This document shows positions 9,043 to 16,708 of a stretch of DNA of 64,000 nt, piece by piece. The notes beneath the pieces were generated by a model. That model was not told the origin of the DNA and made no database searches. It saw only the letters and a program-made list of their open reading frames with translations. Position numbers and translations under genes: made by a program. This stretch comes from Marinobacter salexigens (GTDB lineage: Bacteria; Pseudomonadota; Gammaproteobacteria; Pseudomonadales; Oleiphilaceae): positions 496,001 through 560,000 of the forward strand of contig NZ_NIHC01000003.1 of assembly GCF_002806945.1 (NCBI RefSeq), written 5' to 3'. Each line of letters starts with the position of its first letter. Position 1 is the stretch's first letter.

Positions 9043-9083
9043 GACATAAACGCGAGGATGCTCAATATCAAGGAGACGAAGTC

Positions 9084-9782
9084 GTGGAAAATAATGCGTT
9101 TTATGTGGCACTAACGCTGCTGTTAAATCTCGACGCTTCGCTTTTTCAGATCGTGGCGCTTTCACTTCAGGTTTCGCTTCTGGCGGTACTCATAGCAGCC
9201 TTGTTGGGCTTTCCATTGGGCGCGGCGGTGGCGATATGGCGCTTTCCGGGGCGCGGCGGAATGATTGTTGTGCTCAATGCCCTAATGGGCCTGCCTCCAG
9301 TGGTGGCTGGGCTTATGGTGTATTTGCTGCTTTCCCGTGCGGGCCCGCTGGGGGAATGGGGTCTGCTATTCACTCCGGGTGCCATGATACTGGCGCAGGT
9401 GGTGCTGGTATTGCCCATACTGGCAGCACTGTCGAGGCAGAAGGTGGAAGAGCTTTTGGGGGAATACCGGGAGCAGTTTGTCTCGTTGGGCATGTCGAAA
9501 TCACGCATGATGCCGACCCTTTTGTGGGATGCACGTTTTGCGCTTTTAACGGTTCTGCTTGCAGGCTTTGGTCGCGCCAGCGCCGAAGTGGGAGCGGTGA
9601 TGATGGTAGGTGGTAATATTGATGGTGTTACCCGGGTAATGACCACCTCCATCGTGTTGGAAACCGGCAAGGGAAATCTGCCACTGGCATTGGGGTTGGG
9701 CATGGTACTGCTCACGCTGGTGATGGTGATCAATGCCGGTGCCTATATGGTGAGTGAACTGTCCAGGAGGCGGGTAGGGTGA
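9084..9782 (+). CDS. tupB: Tungstate ABC transporter permease
   Basis: 232 aa with about five to six transmembrane helices and the EAA-type loop EQFVSLGMSKSRMMPTLLWD (about residues 131-150) that docks on the ATPase. The sequence is of the TupB/WtpB kind. GTG start at 9084 is preceded by AAGGAGACGAAGTC, a good Shine-Dalgarno. It opens the operon tupB-tupC-tupA-fdhD-mobA-mobB-moeA. It forms the inner-membrane channel for tungstate (possibly molybdate) delivered by TupA. The unusual permease-first order, with the binding protein third, still leaves the three genes adjacent. Confidence 0.88.
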   Translation: MENNAFYVALTLLLNLDASLFQIVALSLQVSLLAVLIAALLGFPLGAAVAIWRFPGRGGMIVVLNALMGLPPVVAGLMVYLLLSRAGPLGEWGLLFTPGAMILAQVVLVLPILAALSRQKVEELLGEYREQFVSLGMSKSRMMPTLLWDARFALLTVLLAGFGRASAEVGAVMMVGGNIDGVTRVMTTSIVLETGKGNLPLALGLGMVLLTLVMVINAGAYMVSELSRRRVG

Positions 9783-10522
9783 CCTCCTTCCATGTACCAA
9801 GTCTCGCGTCGTTTATCATATCGCCGCCACCAGAGCTGTGCTTTGAGGATGTTATTTTCAAGCACGAAGACAAGGTGTTGCTGGGGCCTTGCTCATTCAC
9901 GCTCAAGGGCTCAGGCCCCACATTTGTAATGGGTCCTAACGGAGCTGGGAAAAGCCTTTTGCTGCGCTTGTCCCACAGTTTGCTTCAACCGACTCAGGGT
10001 CGGATAACATGGTCGGGTGGGCCTGGCCCCCGTCAGGCAATGGTCTTCCAACACCCGGTGCTCTTGCGCCGCTCTGCCGTTGCCAACCTCGTTCATGCAC
10101 TGGCGGTTAACAAGGTGCCGCGAAAAAATCGCGTCAAATTGGCTCATGATGCACTTGAGCGTTTCGGCCTGACTGCCTGTTCCAGCACCCCTGCCCGGGT
10201 ACTTTCTGGTGGTGAACAACAGCGCCTGGCATTGGCGCGGGCCTGGGTACTTTCACCCCAGGTACTGTTTCTGGATGAGCCCACTTCCGCGCTCGACCCA
10301 GCGGCTATCAAGGCGGTAGAAGCGGCGGTACAGGAGTTTCATCAGCGGGGAACCCGCGTCGTCATGACCACTCATGATTTGCATCAGGCAAAACGGCTCG
10401 CAGGGGACATTCTTTTCCTTTCAGGGGGCAAGGTGCGGGAGCACACGCCTGCAGAGGCATTCTTTGATAAACCTGTCTCGCGAGAGGCGCAAGCGTTTAT
10501 TGCAGGAGAACTGGTCGAGTAA
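9779..10522 (+). CDS. tupC: Tungstate ABC transporter ATP-binding protein
   Basis: 247 aa with Walker A GPNGAGKSLLL, Q-loop MVFQHPVLLRRS, signature LSGGEQQRLALARAW, Walker B VLFLDEPTSALDP and switch His in MTTHDLHQAKRL. The GTG start overlaps the tupB stop (GTGA), with AGGAGG about 10 nt before, so the two are translationally coupled. It powers uptake through TupB. There is no C-terminal TOBE/Mop domain, in contrast to ModC, which supports the Tup rather than the Mod assignment. Confidence 0.88.
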   Translation: MTSFHVPSLASFIISPPPELCFEDVIFKHEDKVLLGPCSFTLKGSGPTFVMGPNGAGKSLLLRLSHSLLQPTQGRITWSGGPGPRQAMVFQHPVLLRRSAVANLVHALAVNKVPRKNRVKLAHDALERFGLTACSSTPARVLSGGEQQRLALARAWVLSPQVLFLDEPTSALDPAAIKAVEAAVQEFHQRGTRVVMTTHDLHQAKRLAGDILFLSGGKVREHTPAEAFFDKPVSREAQAFIAGELVE

Positions 10523-10553
10523 CTCGACTCCACTATAACAAGGAGAAAACAAT

Positions 10554-11360
10554 ATGAAGAAATCACTAAAACTGCTACTCGCAGGTGTCGCCAGTATTGG
10601 GTTATCGCTCGGCGCTTATGCCGAGGACTACATTACCCTTGCATCAACTACATCGACTGAAAACTCAGGGTTATTCGCATCCATTTTACCGAAGTTTGAA
10701 GACACTACGGGTATTCAGGTACGGGTAGTGGCCGTGGGTACCGGGCAGGCGTTTGAAATTGCCCGCCGCGGTGACGCCGATAGCCTTTTAGTACACGATA
10801 CTGCAGGTGAGAAGCGTTTTGTTGAGAACGGCTTTGCCACCGAGCGTGCGGATGTCATGTACAACGACTTCGTGTTGATTGGCCCCGCTGATGATCCTGC
10901 CAATATCAGCCAGGCGCAGACTGCCAAGGAAGCCTTTGCGGCGATTGCGGCGGCTGAGGCACCGTTTGCATCGCGGGGCGATGACAGCGGCACTAACCGA
11001 GCTGAACTGCGGCACTGGAAGAGCGCGGGCGTTGACCCCGATGGCGACTGGTACCGCGAACTGGGCAGTGGCATGGGCCCAACGCTCAACACCGCAGCCG
11101 CCATGGATGCCTATGTGATGTCGGATCGTGCCACTTGGGTGGCCTTTGGAAACCGCCAGAACCTGAAGTTGCTTTTTGAGGGTGACAAGGTACTGTTTAA
11201 CCAGTATGGCAGTTTGCTGCTCTCCCAGGAAAAACACCCGCACCTCAAGGGCGAGATGGCTTTGAAGTGGCACAACTGGTTACTGTCGGAAGATGGCCAG
11301 CAAGCCATTACCGACTTCAGAGTGGGAGGGCAGCAACTGTTTTTCCCCAATGCCAAATAG
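10554..11360 (+). CDS. tupA: Tungstate-binding periplasmic protein
   Basis: 268 aa with a Sec signal peptide (MKKSLKLLLAGVASIGLSLG, cleavage likely after AYA near residue 23). The mature protein begins ITLASTTSTENSGLF, the TTSTxxSGL oxyanion-binding signature of TupA. Further TupA-like stretches are GTGQAFEIARRGDADSLLVH and FASRGDDSGTNRAELRHW. A strong AAGGAG site precedes the ATG. TupA proteins usually prefer tungstate to molybdate by a large margin; this specificity is assumed from the family. Confidence 0.9.
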   Translation: MKKSLKLLLAGVASIGLSLGAYAEDYITLASTTSTENSGLFASILPKFEDTTGIQVRVVAVGTGQAFEIARRGDADSLLVHDTAGEKRFVENGFATERADVMYNDFVLIGPADDPANISQAQTAKEAFAAIAAAEAPFASRGDDSGTNRAELRHWKSAGVDPDGDWYRELGSGMGPTLNTAAAMDAYVMSDRATWVAFGNRQNLKLLFEGDKVLFNQYGSLLLSQEKHPHLKGEMALKWHNWLLSEDGQQAITDFRVGGQQLFFPNAK

Positions 11361-11397
11361 GCTAATCTCTGGCATTATCCGAACACACTCCATTCGG

Positions 11398-11416
11398 TGC
11401 CGCCCTTGAGGCGGCA
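11398..11416 (+). promoter_or_regulatory. Hairpin immediately upstream of fdhD
   Basis: TGCCGCC (11398-11404), loop CTTGA, GGCGGCA (11410-11416): a perfect 7-bp GC-rich stem ending 9 nt before the fdhD ATG, where a ribosome site would be expected. A second weaker stem (CCGAA/TTCGG) lies just before. There is no T-run, so it is unlikely to terminate transcription; it may limit fdhD translation or mark a processing site. Confidence 0.5.
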
Positions 11417-11425
11417 ATATCAAAC

Positions 11426-12295
11426 ATGACGATTGACCTCATACTTCCCGACCCTGAAGACCCTCGGCTGTCCCGCGCAGTTGAGGGCGTTGATGAAAAT
11501 GGCCAAAGTAAATCAATCAGTGTGATAGAAGAGCGCCCTCTCACTATTTACCTGAACAGCCAGGAAATCGTCACCGCCATGACCATTGGCGATCACCCGG
11601 AGTACCTGGCGCTTGGCTTTTTGCTGAATCAGGGCATGCTGAAAGAGAGCGATCAGGTTACCGGGATTGATTTCGACGAAGAGCTTGAAGTTGTGGTGGT
11701 CCGCACAGCGGGCATTACCGATGTTGAGGACAAACTTGAAAAGAAAACCCGCACGTCAGGTTGCGCCGTGGGTACTGTTTTTGGCGACATGATGGCCGGG
11801 CTCGAAGGGTTGTCGCTGCCGGACACTCCGGTACACACCAGCACCTTCTACGATCTCTCCTATCAAATCAACCATACGCCCAGCCTGTATATGGAAACCG
11901 GCGCTATTCATGGTACGGCTTTGTGTCAGGGTCGAAAAATCCTGGCCTATATGGAAGATGTAGGGCGACACAACGCAGTCGACAAGATCGCAGGCTGGAT
12001 GCACTTGAATGGCATTGCCGCCGCCGATAAGGTTCTTTATACCACTGGGCGTCTGACCTCCGAAATGGTTATAAAAACCTCGCTGATGGGGATTCCAACG
12101 CTGATCAGTCGGTCAGGCTTTACCGCTTGGGGGGTGGATATTGCCCGCCAGGTGGGTTTGACCCTCATCGGGCGGATGCGAGGCAAAAAGTTCACCTGTC
12201 TGAGCGGCGAGCATCGGTTGGTGTTCGATCAGGACTTGTCGCAGGTGCCGGATGAAGACAAGAAAATGCGGCGAAAAGGGGCGAAGCATGACTGA
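11426..12295 (+). CDS. fdhD: Formate dehydrogenase accessory sulfurtransferase
   Basis: 289 aa with typical FdhD segments: LTIYLNSQEIVTAMTIGDHP, EYLALGFLLNQGML, ILAYMEDVGRHNAVDKIAGW and LYTTGRLTSEMVIKTSLMGI. FdhD moves sulfur from IscS to the bis-MGD cofactor before it enters formate dehydrogenase. The mobile cysteine loop reads TSGCAVGTVFG, with Cys113 present but Gly where the second Cys of the usual CxxC stands. No Shine-Dalgarno is seen; a hairpin occupies that position. It overlaps mobA by 8 bp. Confidence 0.92.
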   Translation: MTIDLILPDPEDPRLSRAVEGVDENGQSKSISVIEERPLTIYLNSQEIVTAMTIGDHPEYLALGFLLNQGMLKESDQVTGIDFDEELEVVVVRTAGITDVEDKLEKKTRTSGCAVGTVFGDMMAGLEGLSLPDTPVHTSTFYDLSYQINHTPSLYMETGAIHGTALCQGRKILAYMEDVGRHNAVDKIAGWMHLNGIAAADKVLYTTGRLTSEMVIKTSLMGIPTLISRSGFTAWGVDIARQVGLTLIGRMRGKKFTCLSGEHRLVFDQDLSQVPDEDKKMRRKGAKHD

Positions 12296-12875
12296 TTGTG
12301 CCGTAATTCTAGCCGGGGGGCAGGCCAACCGGATGGGCGGAGGCGACAAGGGGCGCCTGGTGCTCGGAAACCAGTCACTGATCGAAAGAGTCATTGATCG
12401 GATTTCACCGCAGGTTGGCCCTGTGGTTTTGAATGCCAACGGAGACCTGAGCCGCTTTGATGATCTGGGGCTTCCTGTAGTTGCCGACTCGATCGGTGAT
12501 TTTCCAGGTCCGTTGGCGGGTGTTCTGGCGGGCATGGATTGGGCAGCTGAGCAGGGTTATGAATGGCTGATCAGCGTCGCAGCCGATACCCCGTTTTTCC
12601 CTCTGGATCTGGCGGAGCGGCTGGCCGAACACGATACCCCTGTGGTGCTGGCAGCGACACCAGACCCCAAGCGTGGCCGCTTGCCTCAACCTACCTTTGG
12701 GCGTTGGCGTGTTGCGCTGCGGCATGATCTTCGGGCCGCGTTAAATGATGGCGTACGAAAAATACGACAGTGGACGCAGTCCCAGGGCGAAACACTGGTG
12801 ATTTTCGACGAAGGCGATTTTTTTAACATCAACACGCCAGAAGATCTGGCCTGGGCGGAGCGGCATCTAAAGTGA
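12288..12875 (+). CDS. mobA: Molybdenum cofactor guanylyltransferase
   Basis: 195 aa beginning CAVILAGGQANRMGGGDKGR, the nucleotide-binding loop of MobA, followed by VADSIGDFPGPLAGVLAGM and VAADTPFFPLDL, which hold the metal-binding Asp. MobA couples GMP to molybdopterin to make the MGD cofactor of the DMSO-reductase family, to which formate dehydrogenase belongs. ATG 12288 (not the longer frame from 12252) lies within the end of fdhD, an 8-bp overlap that implies coupled translation. Confidence 0.93.
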   Translation: MTDCAVILAGGQANRMGGGDKGRLVLGNQSLIERVIDRISPQVGPVVLNANGDLSRFDDLGLPVVADSIGDFPGPLAGVLAGMDWAAEQGYEWLISVAADTPFFPLDLAERLAEHDTPVVLAATPDPKRGRLPQPTFGRWRVALRHDLRAALNDGVRKIRQWTQSQGETLVIFDEGDFFNINTPEDLAWAERHLK

Positions 12876-13357
12876 ACGTTATAGGCATTGTGGGCTGGAA
12901 GAATTCGGGCAAAACAACGTTGGCCAGTGCACTGATTCGGGAGCTGACCAGTAGAGGGTTAACGGTTAACTCTGTCAAGCATGCCCACCACATGGTGGAC
13001 GTGGATCAGCCTGGTACTGACAGCTATAAACATCGCGATGCCGGCGCCCAAGAAGTCATTCTGGCCGGTGGTCAGCGCTTCGCCATCATGCATGAGCTCC
13101 GGGGATCCAAAGAGCCAACCCTCGATGCGCTGCTTGAGCGGCTGGGCCCTTGTGACTGGGTGGTGGTGGAGGGGTTTAAAACAAACGCGCACCCCAAAAT
13201 CGAAGTACATCGCCGGGGAAGCACGGGTACGCCTCTTTATAAAGACGACCCCAATATCGTAGCGGTAGCTGCCGATTACGCTGCGGATTTTCAGGGGCCT
13301 GTTCTCGATCTGAACGACGTACCCGCCATCACAGACTTTATTCTGAATCGTGAATAA
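12872..13357 (+). CDS. mobB: Molybdopterin-guanine dinucleotide biosynthesis protein B
   Basis: 161 aa; N-terminal P-loop GWKNSGKTTLASALI and the following SVKHAHHMVDVDQPGTDSYK, both characteristic of MobB, a GTP-binding partner of MobA that helps cofactor formation but is not essential in E. coli. GTG start overlaps the mobA stop (GTGA). It is followed after about 60 bp by moeA in the same operon. Confidence 0.92.
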   Translation: MNVIGIVGWKNSGKTTLASALIRELTSRGLTVNSVKHAHHMVDVDQPGTDSYKHRDAGAQEVILAGGQRFAIMHELRGSKEPTLDALLERLGPCDWVVVEGFKTNAHPKIEVHRRGSTGTPLYKDDPNIVAVAADYAADFQGPVLDLNDVPAITDFILNRE

Positions 13358-13420
13358 TCATCGGCGGTAGGGTGCGTATATCAAGCTACCGGATACCAAT
13401 CTATCGGAAGACAAAAAGCC

Positions 13421-14668
13421 ATGACCAAGCTTCGTAACGACTGTTTTGCACTCCCCCCCGGCGTAAACTGGACGCCGGTTGAAGAGGCGCTGGAGCGTTT
13501 GCGCTCGCGTTTGCACCCTGTCGTTGATGTTCAGCGCTCTGTTCCTCTGGCTCAGGTGAATGGCCGTATTCTCGCAAGCGACGTCTATGCGCCCCGAGCC
13601 CATCCCCCAAGTGATAACTCCGCGGTTGACGGCTATGCCTTTATTGGCCCTATAACCGATGTGCCAAGTGTGCTGCCTTTGGTTGATGGCCGAAGTGCAG
13701 CAGGGGAGCCCTACCGGGAGCGGGTACCCGCAGGCTACGCCATCCGGATTCTGACAGGTGCGGTCGTTCCGGCAGGCACAGACACCGTCGTTCTGGAAGA
13801 AGATTGCGACATCAAGGGTGGCCAACTGCATTTGAACGGCACCCTTAAAGCCGGCGCCAATGTGCGCAAAGCCGGTGAAGACATCAAGGTGCAGGACAAG
13901 ATCCTCACTGCAGGTACGCGGCTGAGCCCGACCCAGCTTTCTGTGCTCGCCAGTGTGGGGGTTGAATCGGTGGATGTGTATGAGCGGCTGCGGGTGGGGG
14001 TTCTTTCTACTGGAGATGAGGTAAAGCCTGTAGGAGCAGAGGTGACCGATTGGCAGATCTACGATGCCAACCGCCCGATGTTGAGTGCCCTGGTTACGCA
14101 GCTTGGCTATGAGTTGGTGGACCTTGGCCATGTGCTTGACCGCCCGGATGAGGTGAAAGCAGCGCTGGAGCGAGGAGCGGAACAGTGTGATTTGATCCTG
14201 ACCAGCGGTGGGGTGTCAGCCGGTGACGAAGACCGTGTTTCCGAAACGCTGAAGGAGCATGGGGAAATCAGTAATTGGCGCATTGCCATCAAACCCGGGA
14301 GACCTCTCGCACTGGCCATGTTCCATGGGACACCGGTGGTGGGTTTGCCGGGCAACCCGGTGGCGGCCTGGGTGTGCACGCTACGTTTTGGCGCGCCGGC
14401 AATGGCGTTGCTGGCAGGCGGGGCGTGGTTCGAGCCTCAGGGTTATCTCCTGCCCGCCAACTTTTCAAAAAATAAAAAGCCTGGCCGCAGCGAGATGCTG
14501 CGGGCCCGGATTCGAAACGGCAAGGTTGAAGCATTCGGCTCTGAAGGCTCTGGTCGGGTAACTGGCCTGGCTTGGTCCGATGGTTTGGTGGAGCTGGATG
14601 AAAGTGCTCTGCAAATCGAGCCCGGAACGCCCGTCCGGTTTATTCCCTACGGCAGTTTCGGGTTGTAA
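13421..14668 (+). CDS. moeA: Molybdopterin molybdenumtransferase, copy 1
   Basis: 415 aa with MoeA hallmarks: SDNSAVDGYAF (about 66-76), RILTGAVVPAGTDTVV, VLSTGDEVKPVG, LTSGGVSAGDEDRV and VVGLPGNPVAAWV. MoeA inserts the metal into molybdopterin-AMP. It is the last gene of the tup operon, and a second moeA (26929-28140) lies with moaB, moaD and moaE. One copy may serve tungsten and the other molybdenum, as proposed for archaeal paralogues; this is inference. Its end abuts the convergent DUF6505 gene with no gap. Confidence 0.93.
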   Translation: MTKLRNDCFALPPGVNWTPVEEALERLRSRLHPVVDVQRSVPLAQVNGRILASDVYAPRAHPPSDNSAVDGYAFIGPITDVPSVLPLVDGRSAAGEPYRERVPAGYAIRILTGAVVPAGTDTVVLEEDCDIKGGQLHLNGTLKAGANVRKAGEDIKVQDKILTAGTRLSPTQLSVLASVGVESVDVYERLRVGVLSTGDEVKPVGAEVTDWQIYDANRPMLSALVTQLGYELVDLGHVLDRPDEVKAALERGAEQCDLILTSGGVSAGDEDRVSETLKEHGEISNWRIAIKPGRPLALAMFHGTPVVGLPGNPVAAWVCTLRFGAPAMALLAGGAWFEPQGYLLPANFSKNKKPGRSEMLRARIRNGKVEAFGSEGSGRVTGLAWSDGLVELDESALQIEPGTPVRFIPYGSFGL

Positions 14669-15145
14669 TCAGTCGACGCTGCCATGAACCGCAAATGCCT
14701 CGAGAGAGGCATCTTGCGGCGCTCGCGAGCGGTAGGTTTCCTCAACACCCAGTTCGGTCAGGGTACGGCTGACCATCAGCAGAGTGTTCTCCTCGAAGTC
14801 TTCACACATAGCACGCATCTGATCAATCTCGTCACAGGCCACAGGGTAGGCCGCATCGAAGTCCGGCGCGCCATAATGATCAACAAATGTCTGAGCCAGG
14901 GTGGTACGGATTTGCTCCAGCTCCGTGTCGGTAATATTGCACACGCCCACAAAGCTGGCGCGACCGCCAGACTCAATGCTGTACCAGCCGTTACTGAATG
15001 CCTGGCGGGCTTTCCCCTTCAGGTTCGCTTCGCTCCAGTTGGAAAACTCGAAGCCACCGGAGATTGCCCATTCACCGCTGGGCGCAGGCTTTTCGAATAC
15101 GTTTTCGTCAGATATATCCAGTTGCAGGGTTCGGGCCAGCTTCAT
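14669..15145 (-). CDS. DUF6505 family protein, formate dehydrogenase locus
   Basis: 158 aa, acidic, without signal peptide or membrane segment. I recall this type of protein as DUF6505, found beside a biotin/lipoate-ligase-like gene in formate dehydrogenase clusters. Recognisable parts are ISGGFEFSNWSEANLKGKAR and the acidic helix QMRAMCEDFEENTLLMVSRT. The start overlaps the end of the ligase-like gene by 4 bp (ATGA), so they are co-translated. It is last in the minus-strand operon 18688-14669. The role is unknown; an assembly factor is the simplest guess. Confidence 0.65.
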   Translation of the reverse strand: MKLARTLQLDISDENVFEKPAPSGEWAISGGFEFSNWSEANLKGKARQAFSNGWYSIESGGRASFVGVCNITDTELEQIRTTLAQTFVDHYGAPDFDAAYPVACDEIDQMRAMCEDFEENTLLMVSRTLTELGVEETYRSRAPQDASLEAFAVHGSVD

Positions 15146-15846
15146 ACATGCTCCGCGAATTCAATCAAACTCAAGGTCTCGGTCATGACATCCTGACGCA
15201 AAAGCATTCGGCCTTTTTCATCCAGGCCAACAAAGATACCCTGCCGAGGCTTTTCGATCACCTTGCCCAAGGTATCGCAGCGCGGTCGCCAGTCGTTGTG
15301 TACCCGTTCAAAACCACTGTCCATAAAATAGGTCAGCCACAAGAGGGTGTGCTTGGACCAGCTTTCCAGCAACGTCATGGGTGTAATATCAACACAGCCT
15401 TCTTCGTAGAGACAGGTTTCATTCGGATTCTCGCCAGGCTCGCCGGCCTTCTGGGTGAAAGGCATAGTGACGCCGATGACCAGCCAGTTTGGATAAGCCT
15501 TGGGATCTGAAACATCTGCTGCGAACCTGACGTTGCCGCAGAGTGCGCCATTGACCTTGATTCGATCCGGCCATTGAAAGTGCACCGGTACTTCGGGGGG
15601 AGCCAGAGCGCCCAGGCTCTCCGCAAGGCCTATTTGTGCCACATAAACTGCTTGAATGGCATCTTCCAGGGGTGTTTCCGGTGCCAATACCAGAGCCGCA
15701 TTCAAGGTGTCGTCAGCTTCAGAATAGAAGATGGTGCCTGAATCAACACCCGCGATGGCTCTGCTGACCGCTTTGTCAAAGGGGTCAGTGTGCTTGGGTA
15801 CCACTTCGCCGGTCAGTAATGGTGGGAACAGGGGGGATTCGTTCAT
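15142..15846 (-). CDS. Biotin/lipoate-protein-ligase-like protein
   Basis: 234 aa. The fold family is suggested by [20 protein letters not shown], which corresponds to the KWPND...GKxxG region of biotin and lipoate ligases, and by the ACT-like spacing around it. The catalytic Lys position reads QWPD and no GRGRxGR-like biotin-binding loop is visible, so classical ligase activity is doubtful. It overlaps mrp and DUF6505 by 4 bp on each side, showing a tight operon. It may bind or transfer another acyl or cofactor group to a formate dehydrogenase component; that is speculative. Confidence 0.68.
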   Translation of the reverse strand: MNESPLFPPLLTGEVVPKHTDPFDKAVSRAIAGVDSGTIFYSEADDTLNAALVLAPETPLEDAIQAVYVAQIGLAESLGALAPPEVPVHFQWPDRIKVNGALCGNVRFAADVSDPKAYPNWLVIGVTMPFTQKAGEPGENPNETCLYEEGCVDITPMTLLESWSKHTLLWLTYFMDSGFERVHNDWRPRCDTLGKVIEKPRQGIFVGLDEKGRMLLRQDVMTETLSLIEFAEHV

Positions 15847-16691
15847 AGGATGGCCCGGGCGTATGCATCTGAGGTGATAATTTCATCTGCAATGCGCTGG
15901 AAAGCCTGAGCCTGGGGGCTGTCCGGCTTGGAAACCACAATTGGGACGCCACCGTCTGAACCAATTCGGATATCCAGATCCAGCGGAATCTCCCCAAGAA
16001 AAGGCGCGCCCAGTTTCTCGGCTTCGGCTCGGGCGCCCCCGTGCCCAAAGGGGTGGTGCTCTTTATTGCAGCCATCGCAAATGAACGAGGCCATATTTTC
16101 GATTAGCCCGAACAGCGGCACGTCCATTCGCTGGAACATATCAATGCCTTTGCGAGCGTCCATCAGAGCGATATCCTGAGGTGTGGAGACTACCACCGCA
16201 CCGGCAACGAAGAACTTCTGGCTCAGGGTCATCTGAACATCGCCGGTACCTGGTGGCAGATCCACCAGCAACACATCGAGGCGCCCCCACTCCACCTGGT
16301 TCATCATCTGTTGCAAGGCTCCCATCAGCATGGGGCCGCGCCAGACAATAGCCTCATCATCCTGTGTCATCAGGCCCAGAGACATTAATGTAACCCCGTG
16401 GTTTCTCAGTGGCAGAATAGTGCTTCCATCCGGGCTTGAAGGTCGGCCCGAAACACCCAGCATGCGGGGTTGGCTGGGGCCGTAGATGTCAGCATCCAGC
16501 AGGCCTACCTTGAGACCTTTCGAGGCCAGTGCCACGGCCAGGTTTGACGATACAGTAGATTTCCCGACGCCGCCCTTGCCTGATGCAATGGCGATGATCC
16601 GGTCAACGCCTCTGGGGTTTTTGTCCTGGGGTCGGGGGGCATCAGTGCCGATCAGGTTCGGTTTTTTACCAACTTCGGTGTACTCGACCAT
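15843..16691 (-). CDS. mrp: Mrp/NBP35-type Fe-S carrier ATPase
   Basis: 282 aa with the deviant Walker [18 protein letters not shown], switch regions [16 protein letters not shown] and [14 protein letters not shown], and the paired cysteines in [16 protein letters not shown] that bind a bridging [4Fe-4S] cluster in a dimer. It lacks the N-terminal MIP18/DUF59 domain of the 369-aa E. coli Mrp. Such proteins hand clusters to apo-enzymes; here the likely clients are the Fe-S subunits of formate dehydrogenase or the 659-aa Fe-S protein encoded just upstream. Confidence 0.88.
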   Translation of the reverse strand: MVEYTEVGKKPNLIGTDAPRPQDKNPRGVDRIIAIASGKGGVGKSTVSSNLAVALASKGLKVGLLDADIYGPSQPRMLGVSGRPSSPDGSTILPLRNHGVTLMSLGLMTQDDEAIVWRGPMLMGALQQMMNQVEWGRLDVLLVDLPPGTGDVQMTLSQKFFVAGAVVVSTPQDIALMDARKGIDMFQRMDVPLFGLIENMASFICDGCNKEHHPFGHGGARAEAEKLGAPFLGEIPLDLDIRIGSDGGVPIVVSKPDSPQAQAFQRIADEIITSDAYARAIL

Positions 16692-16708
16692 GGTGTGTCC
16701 CGTTATTT

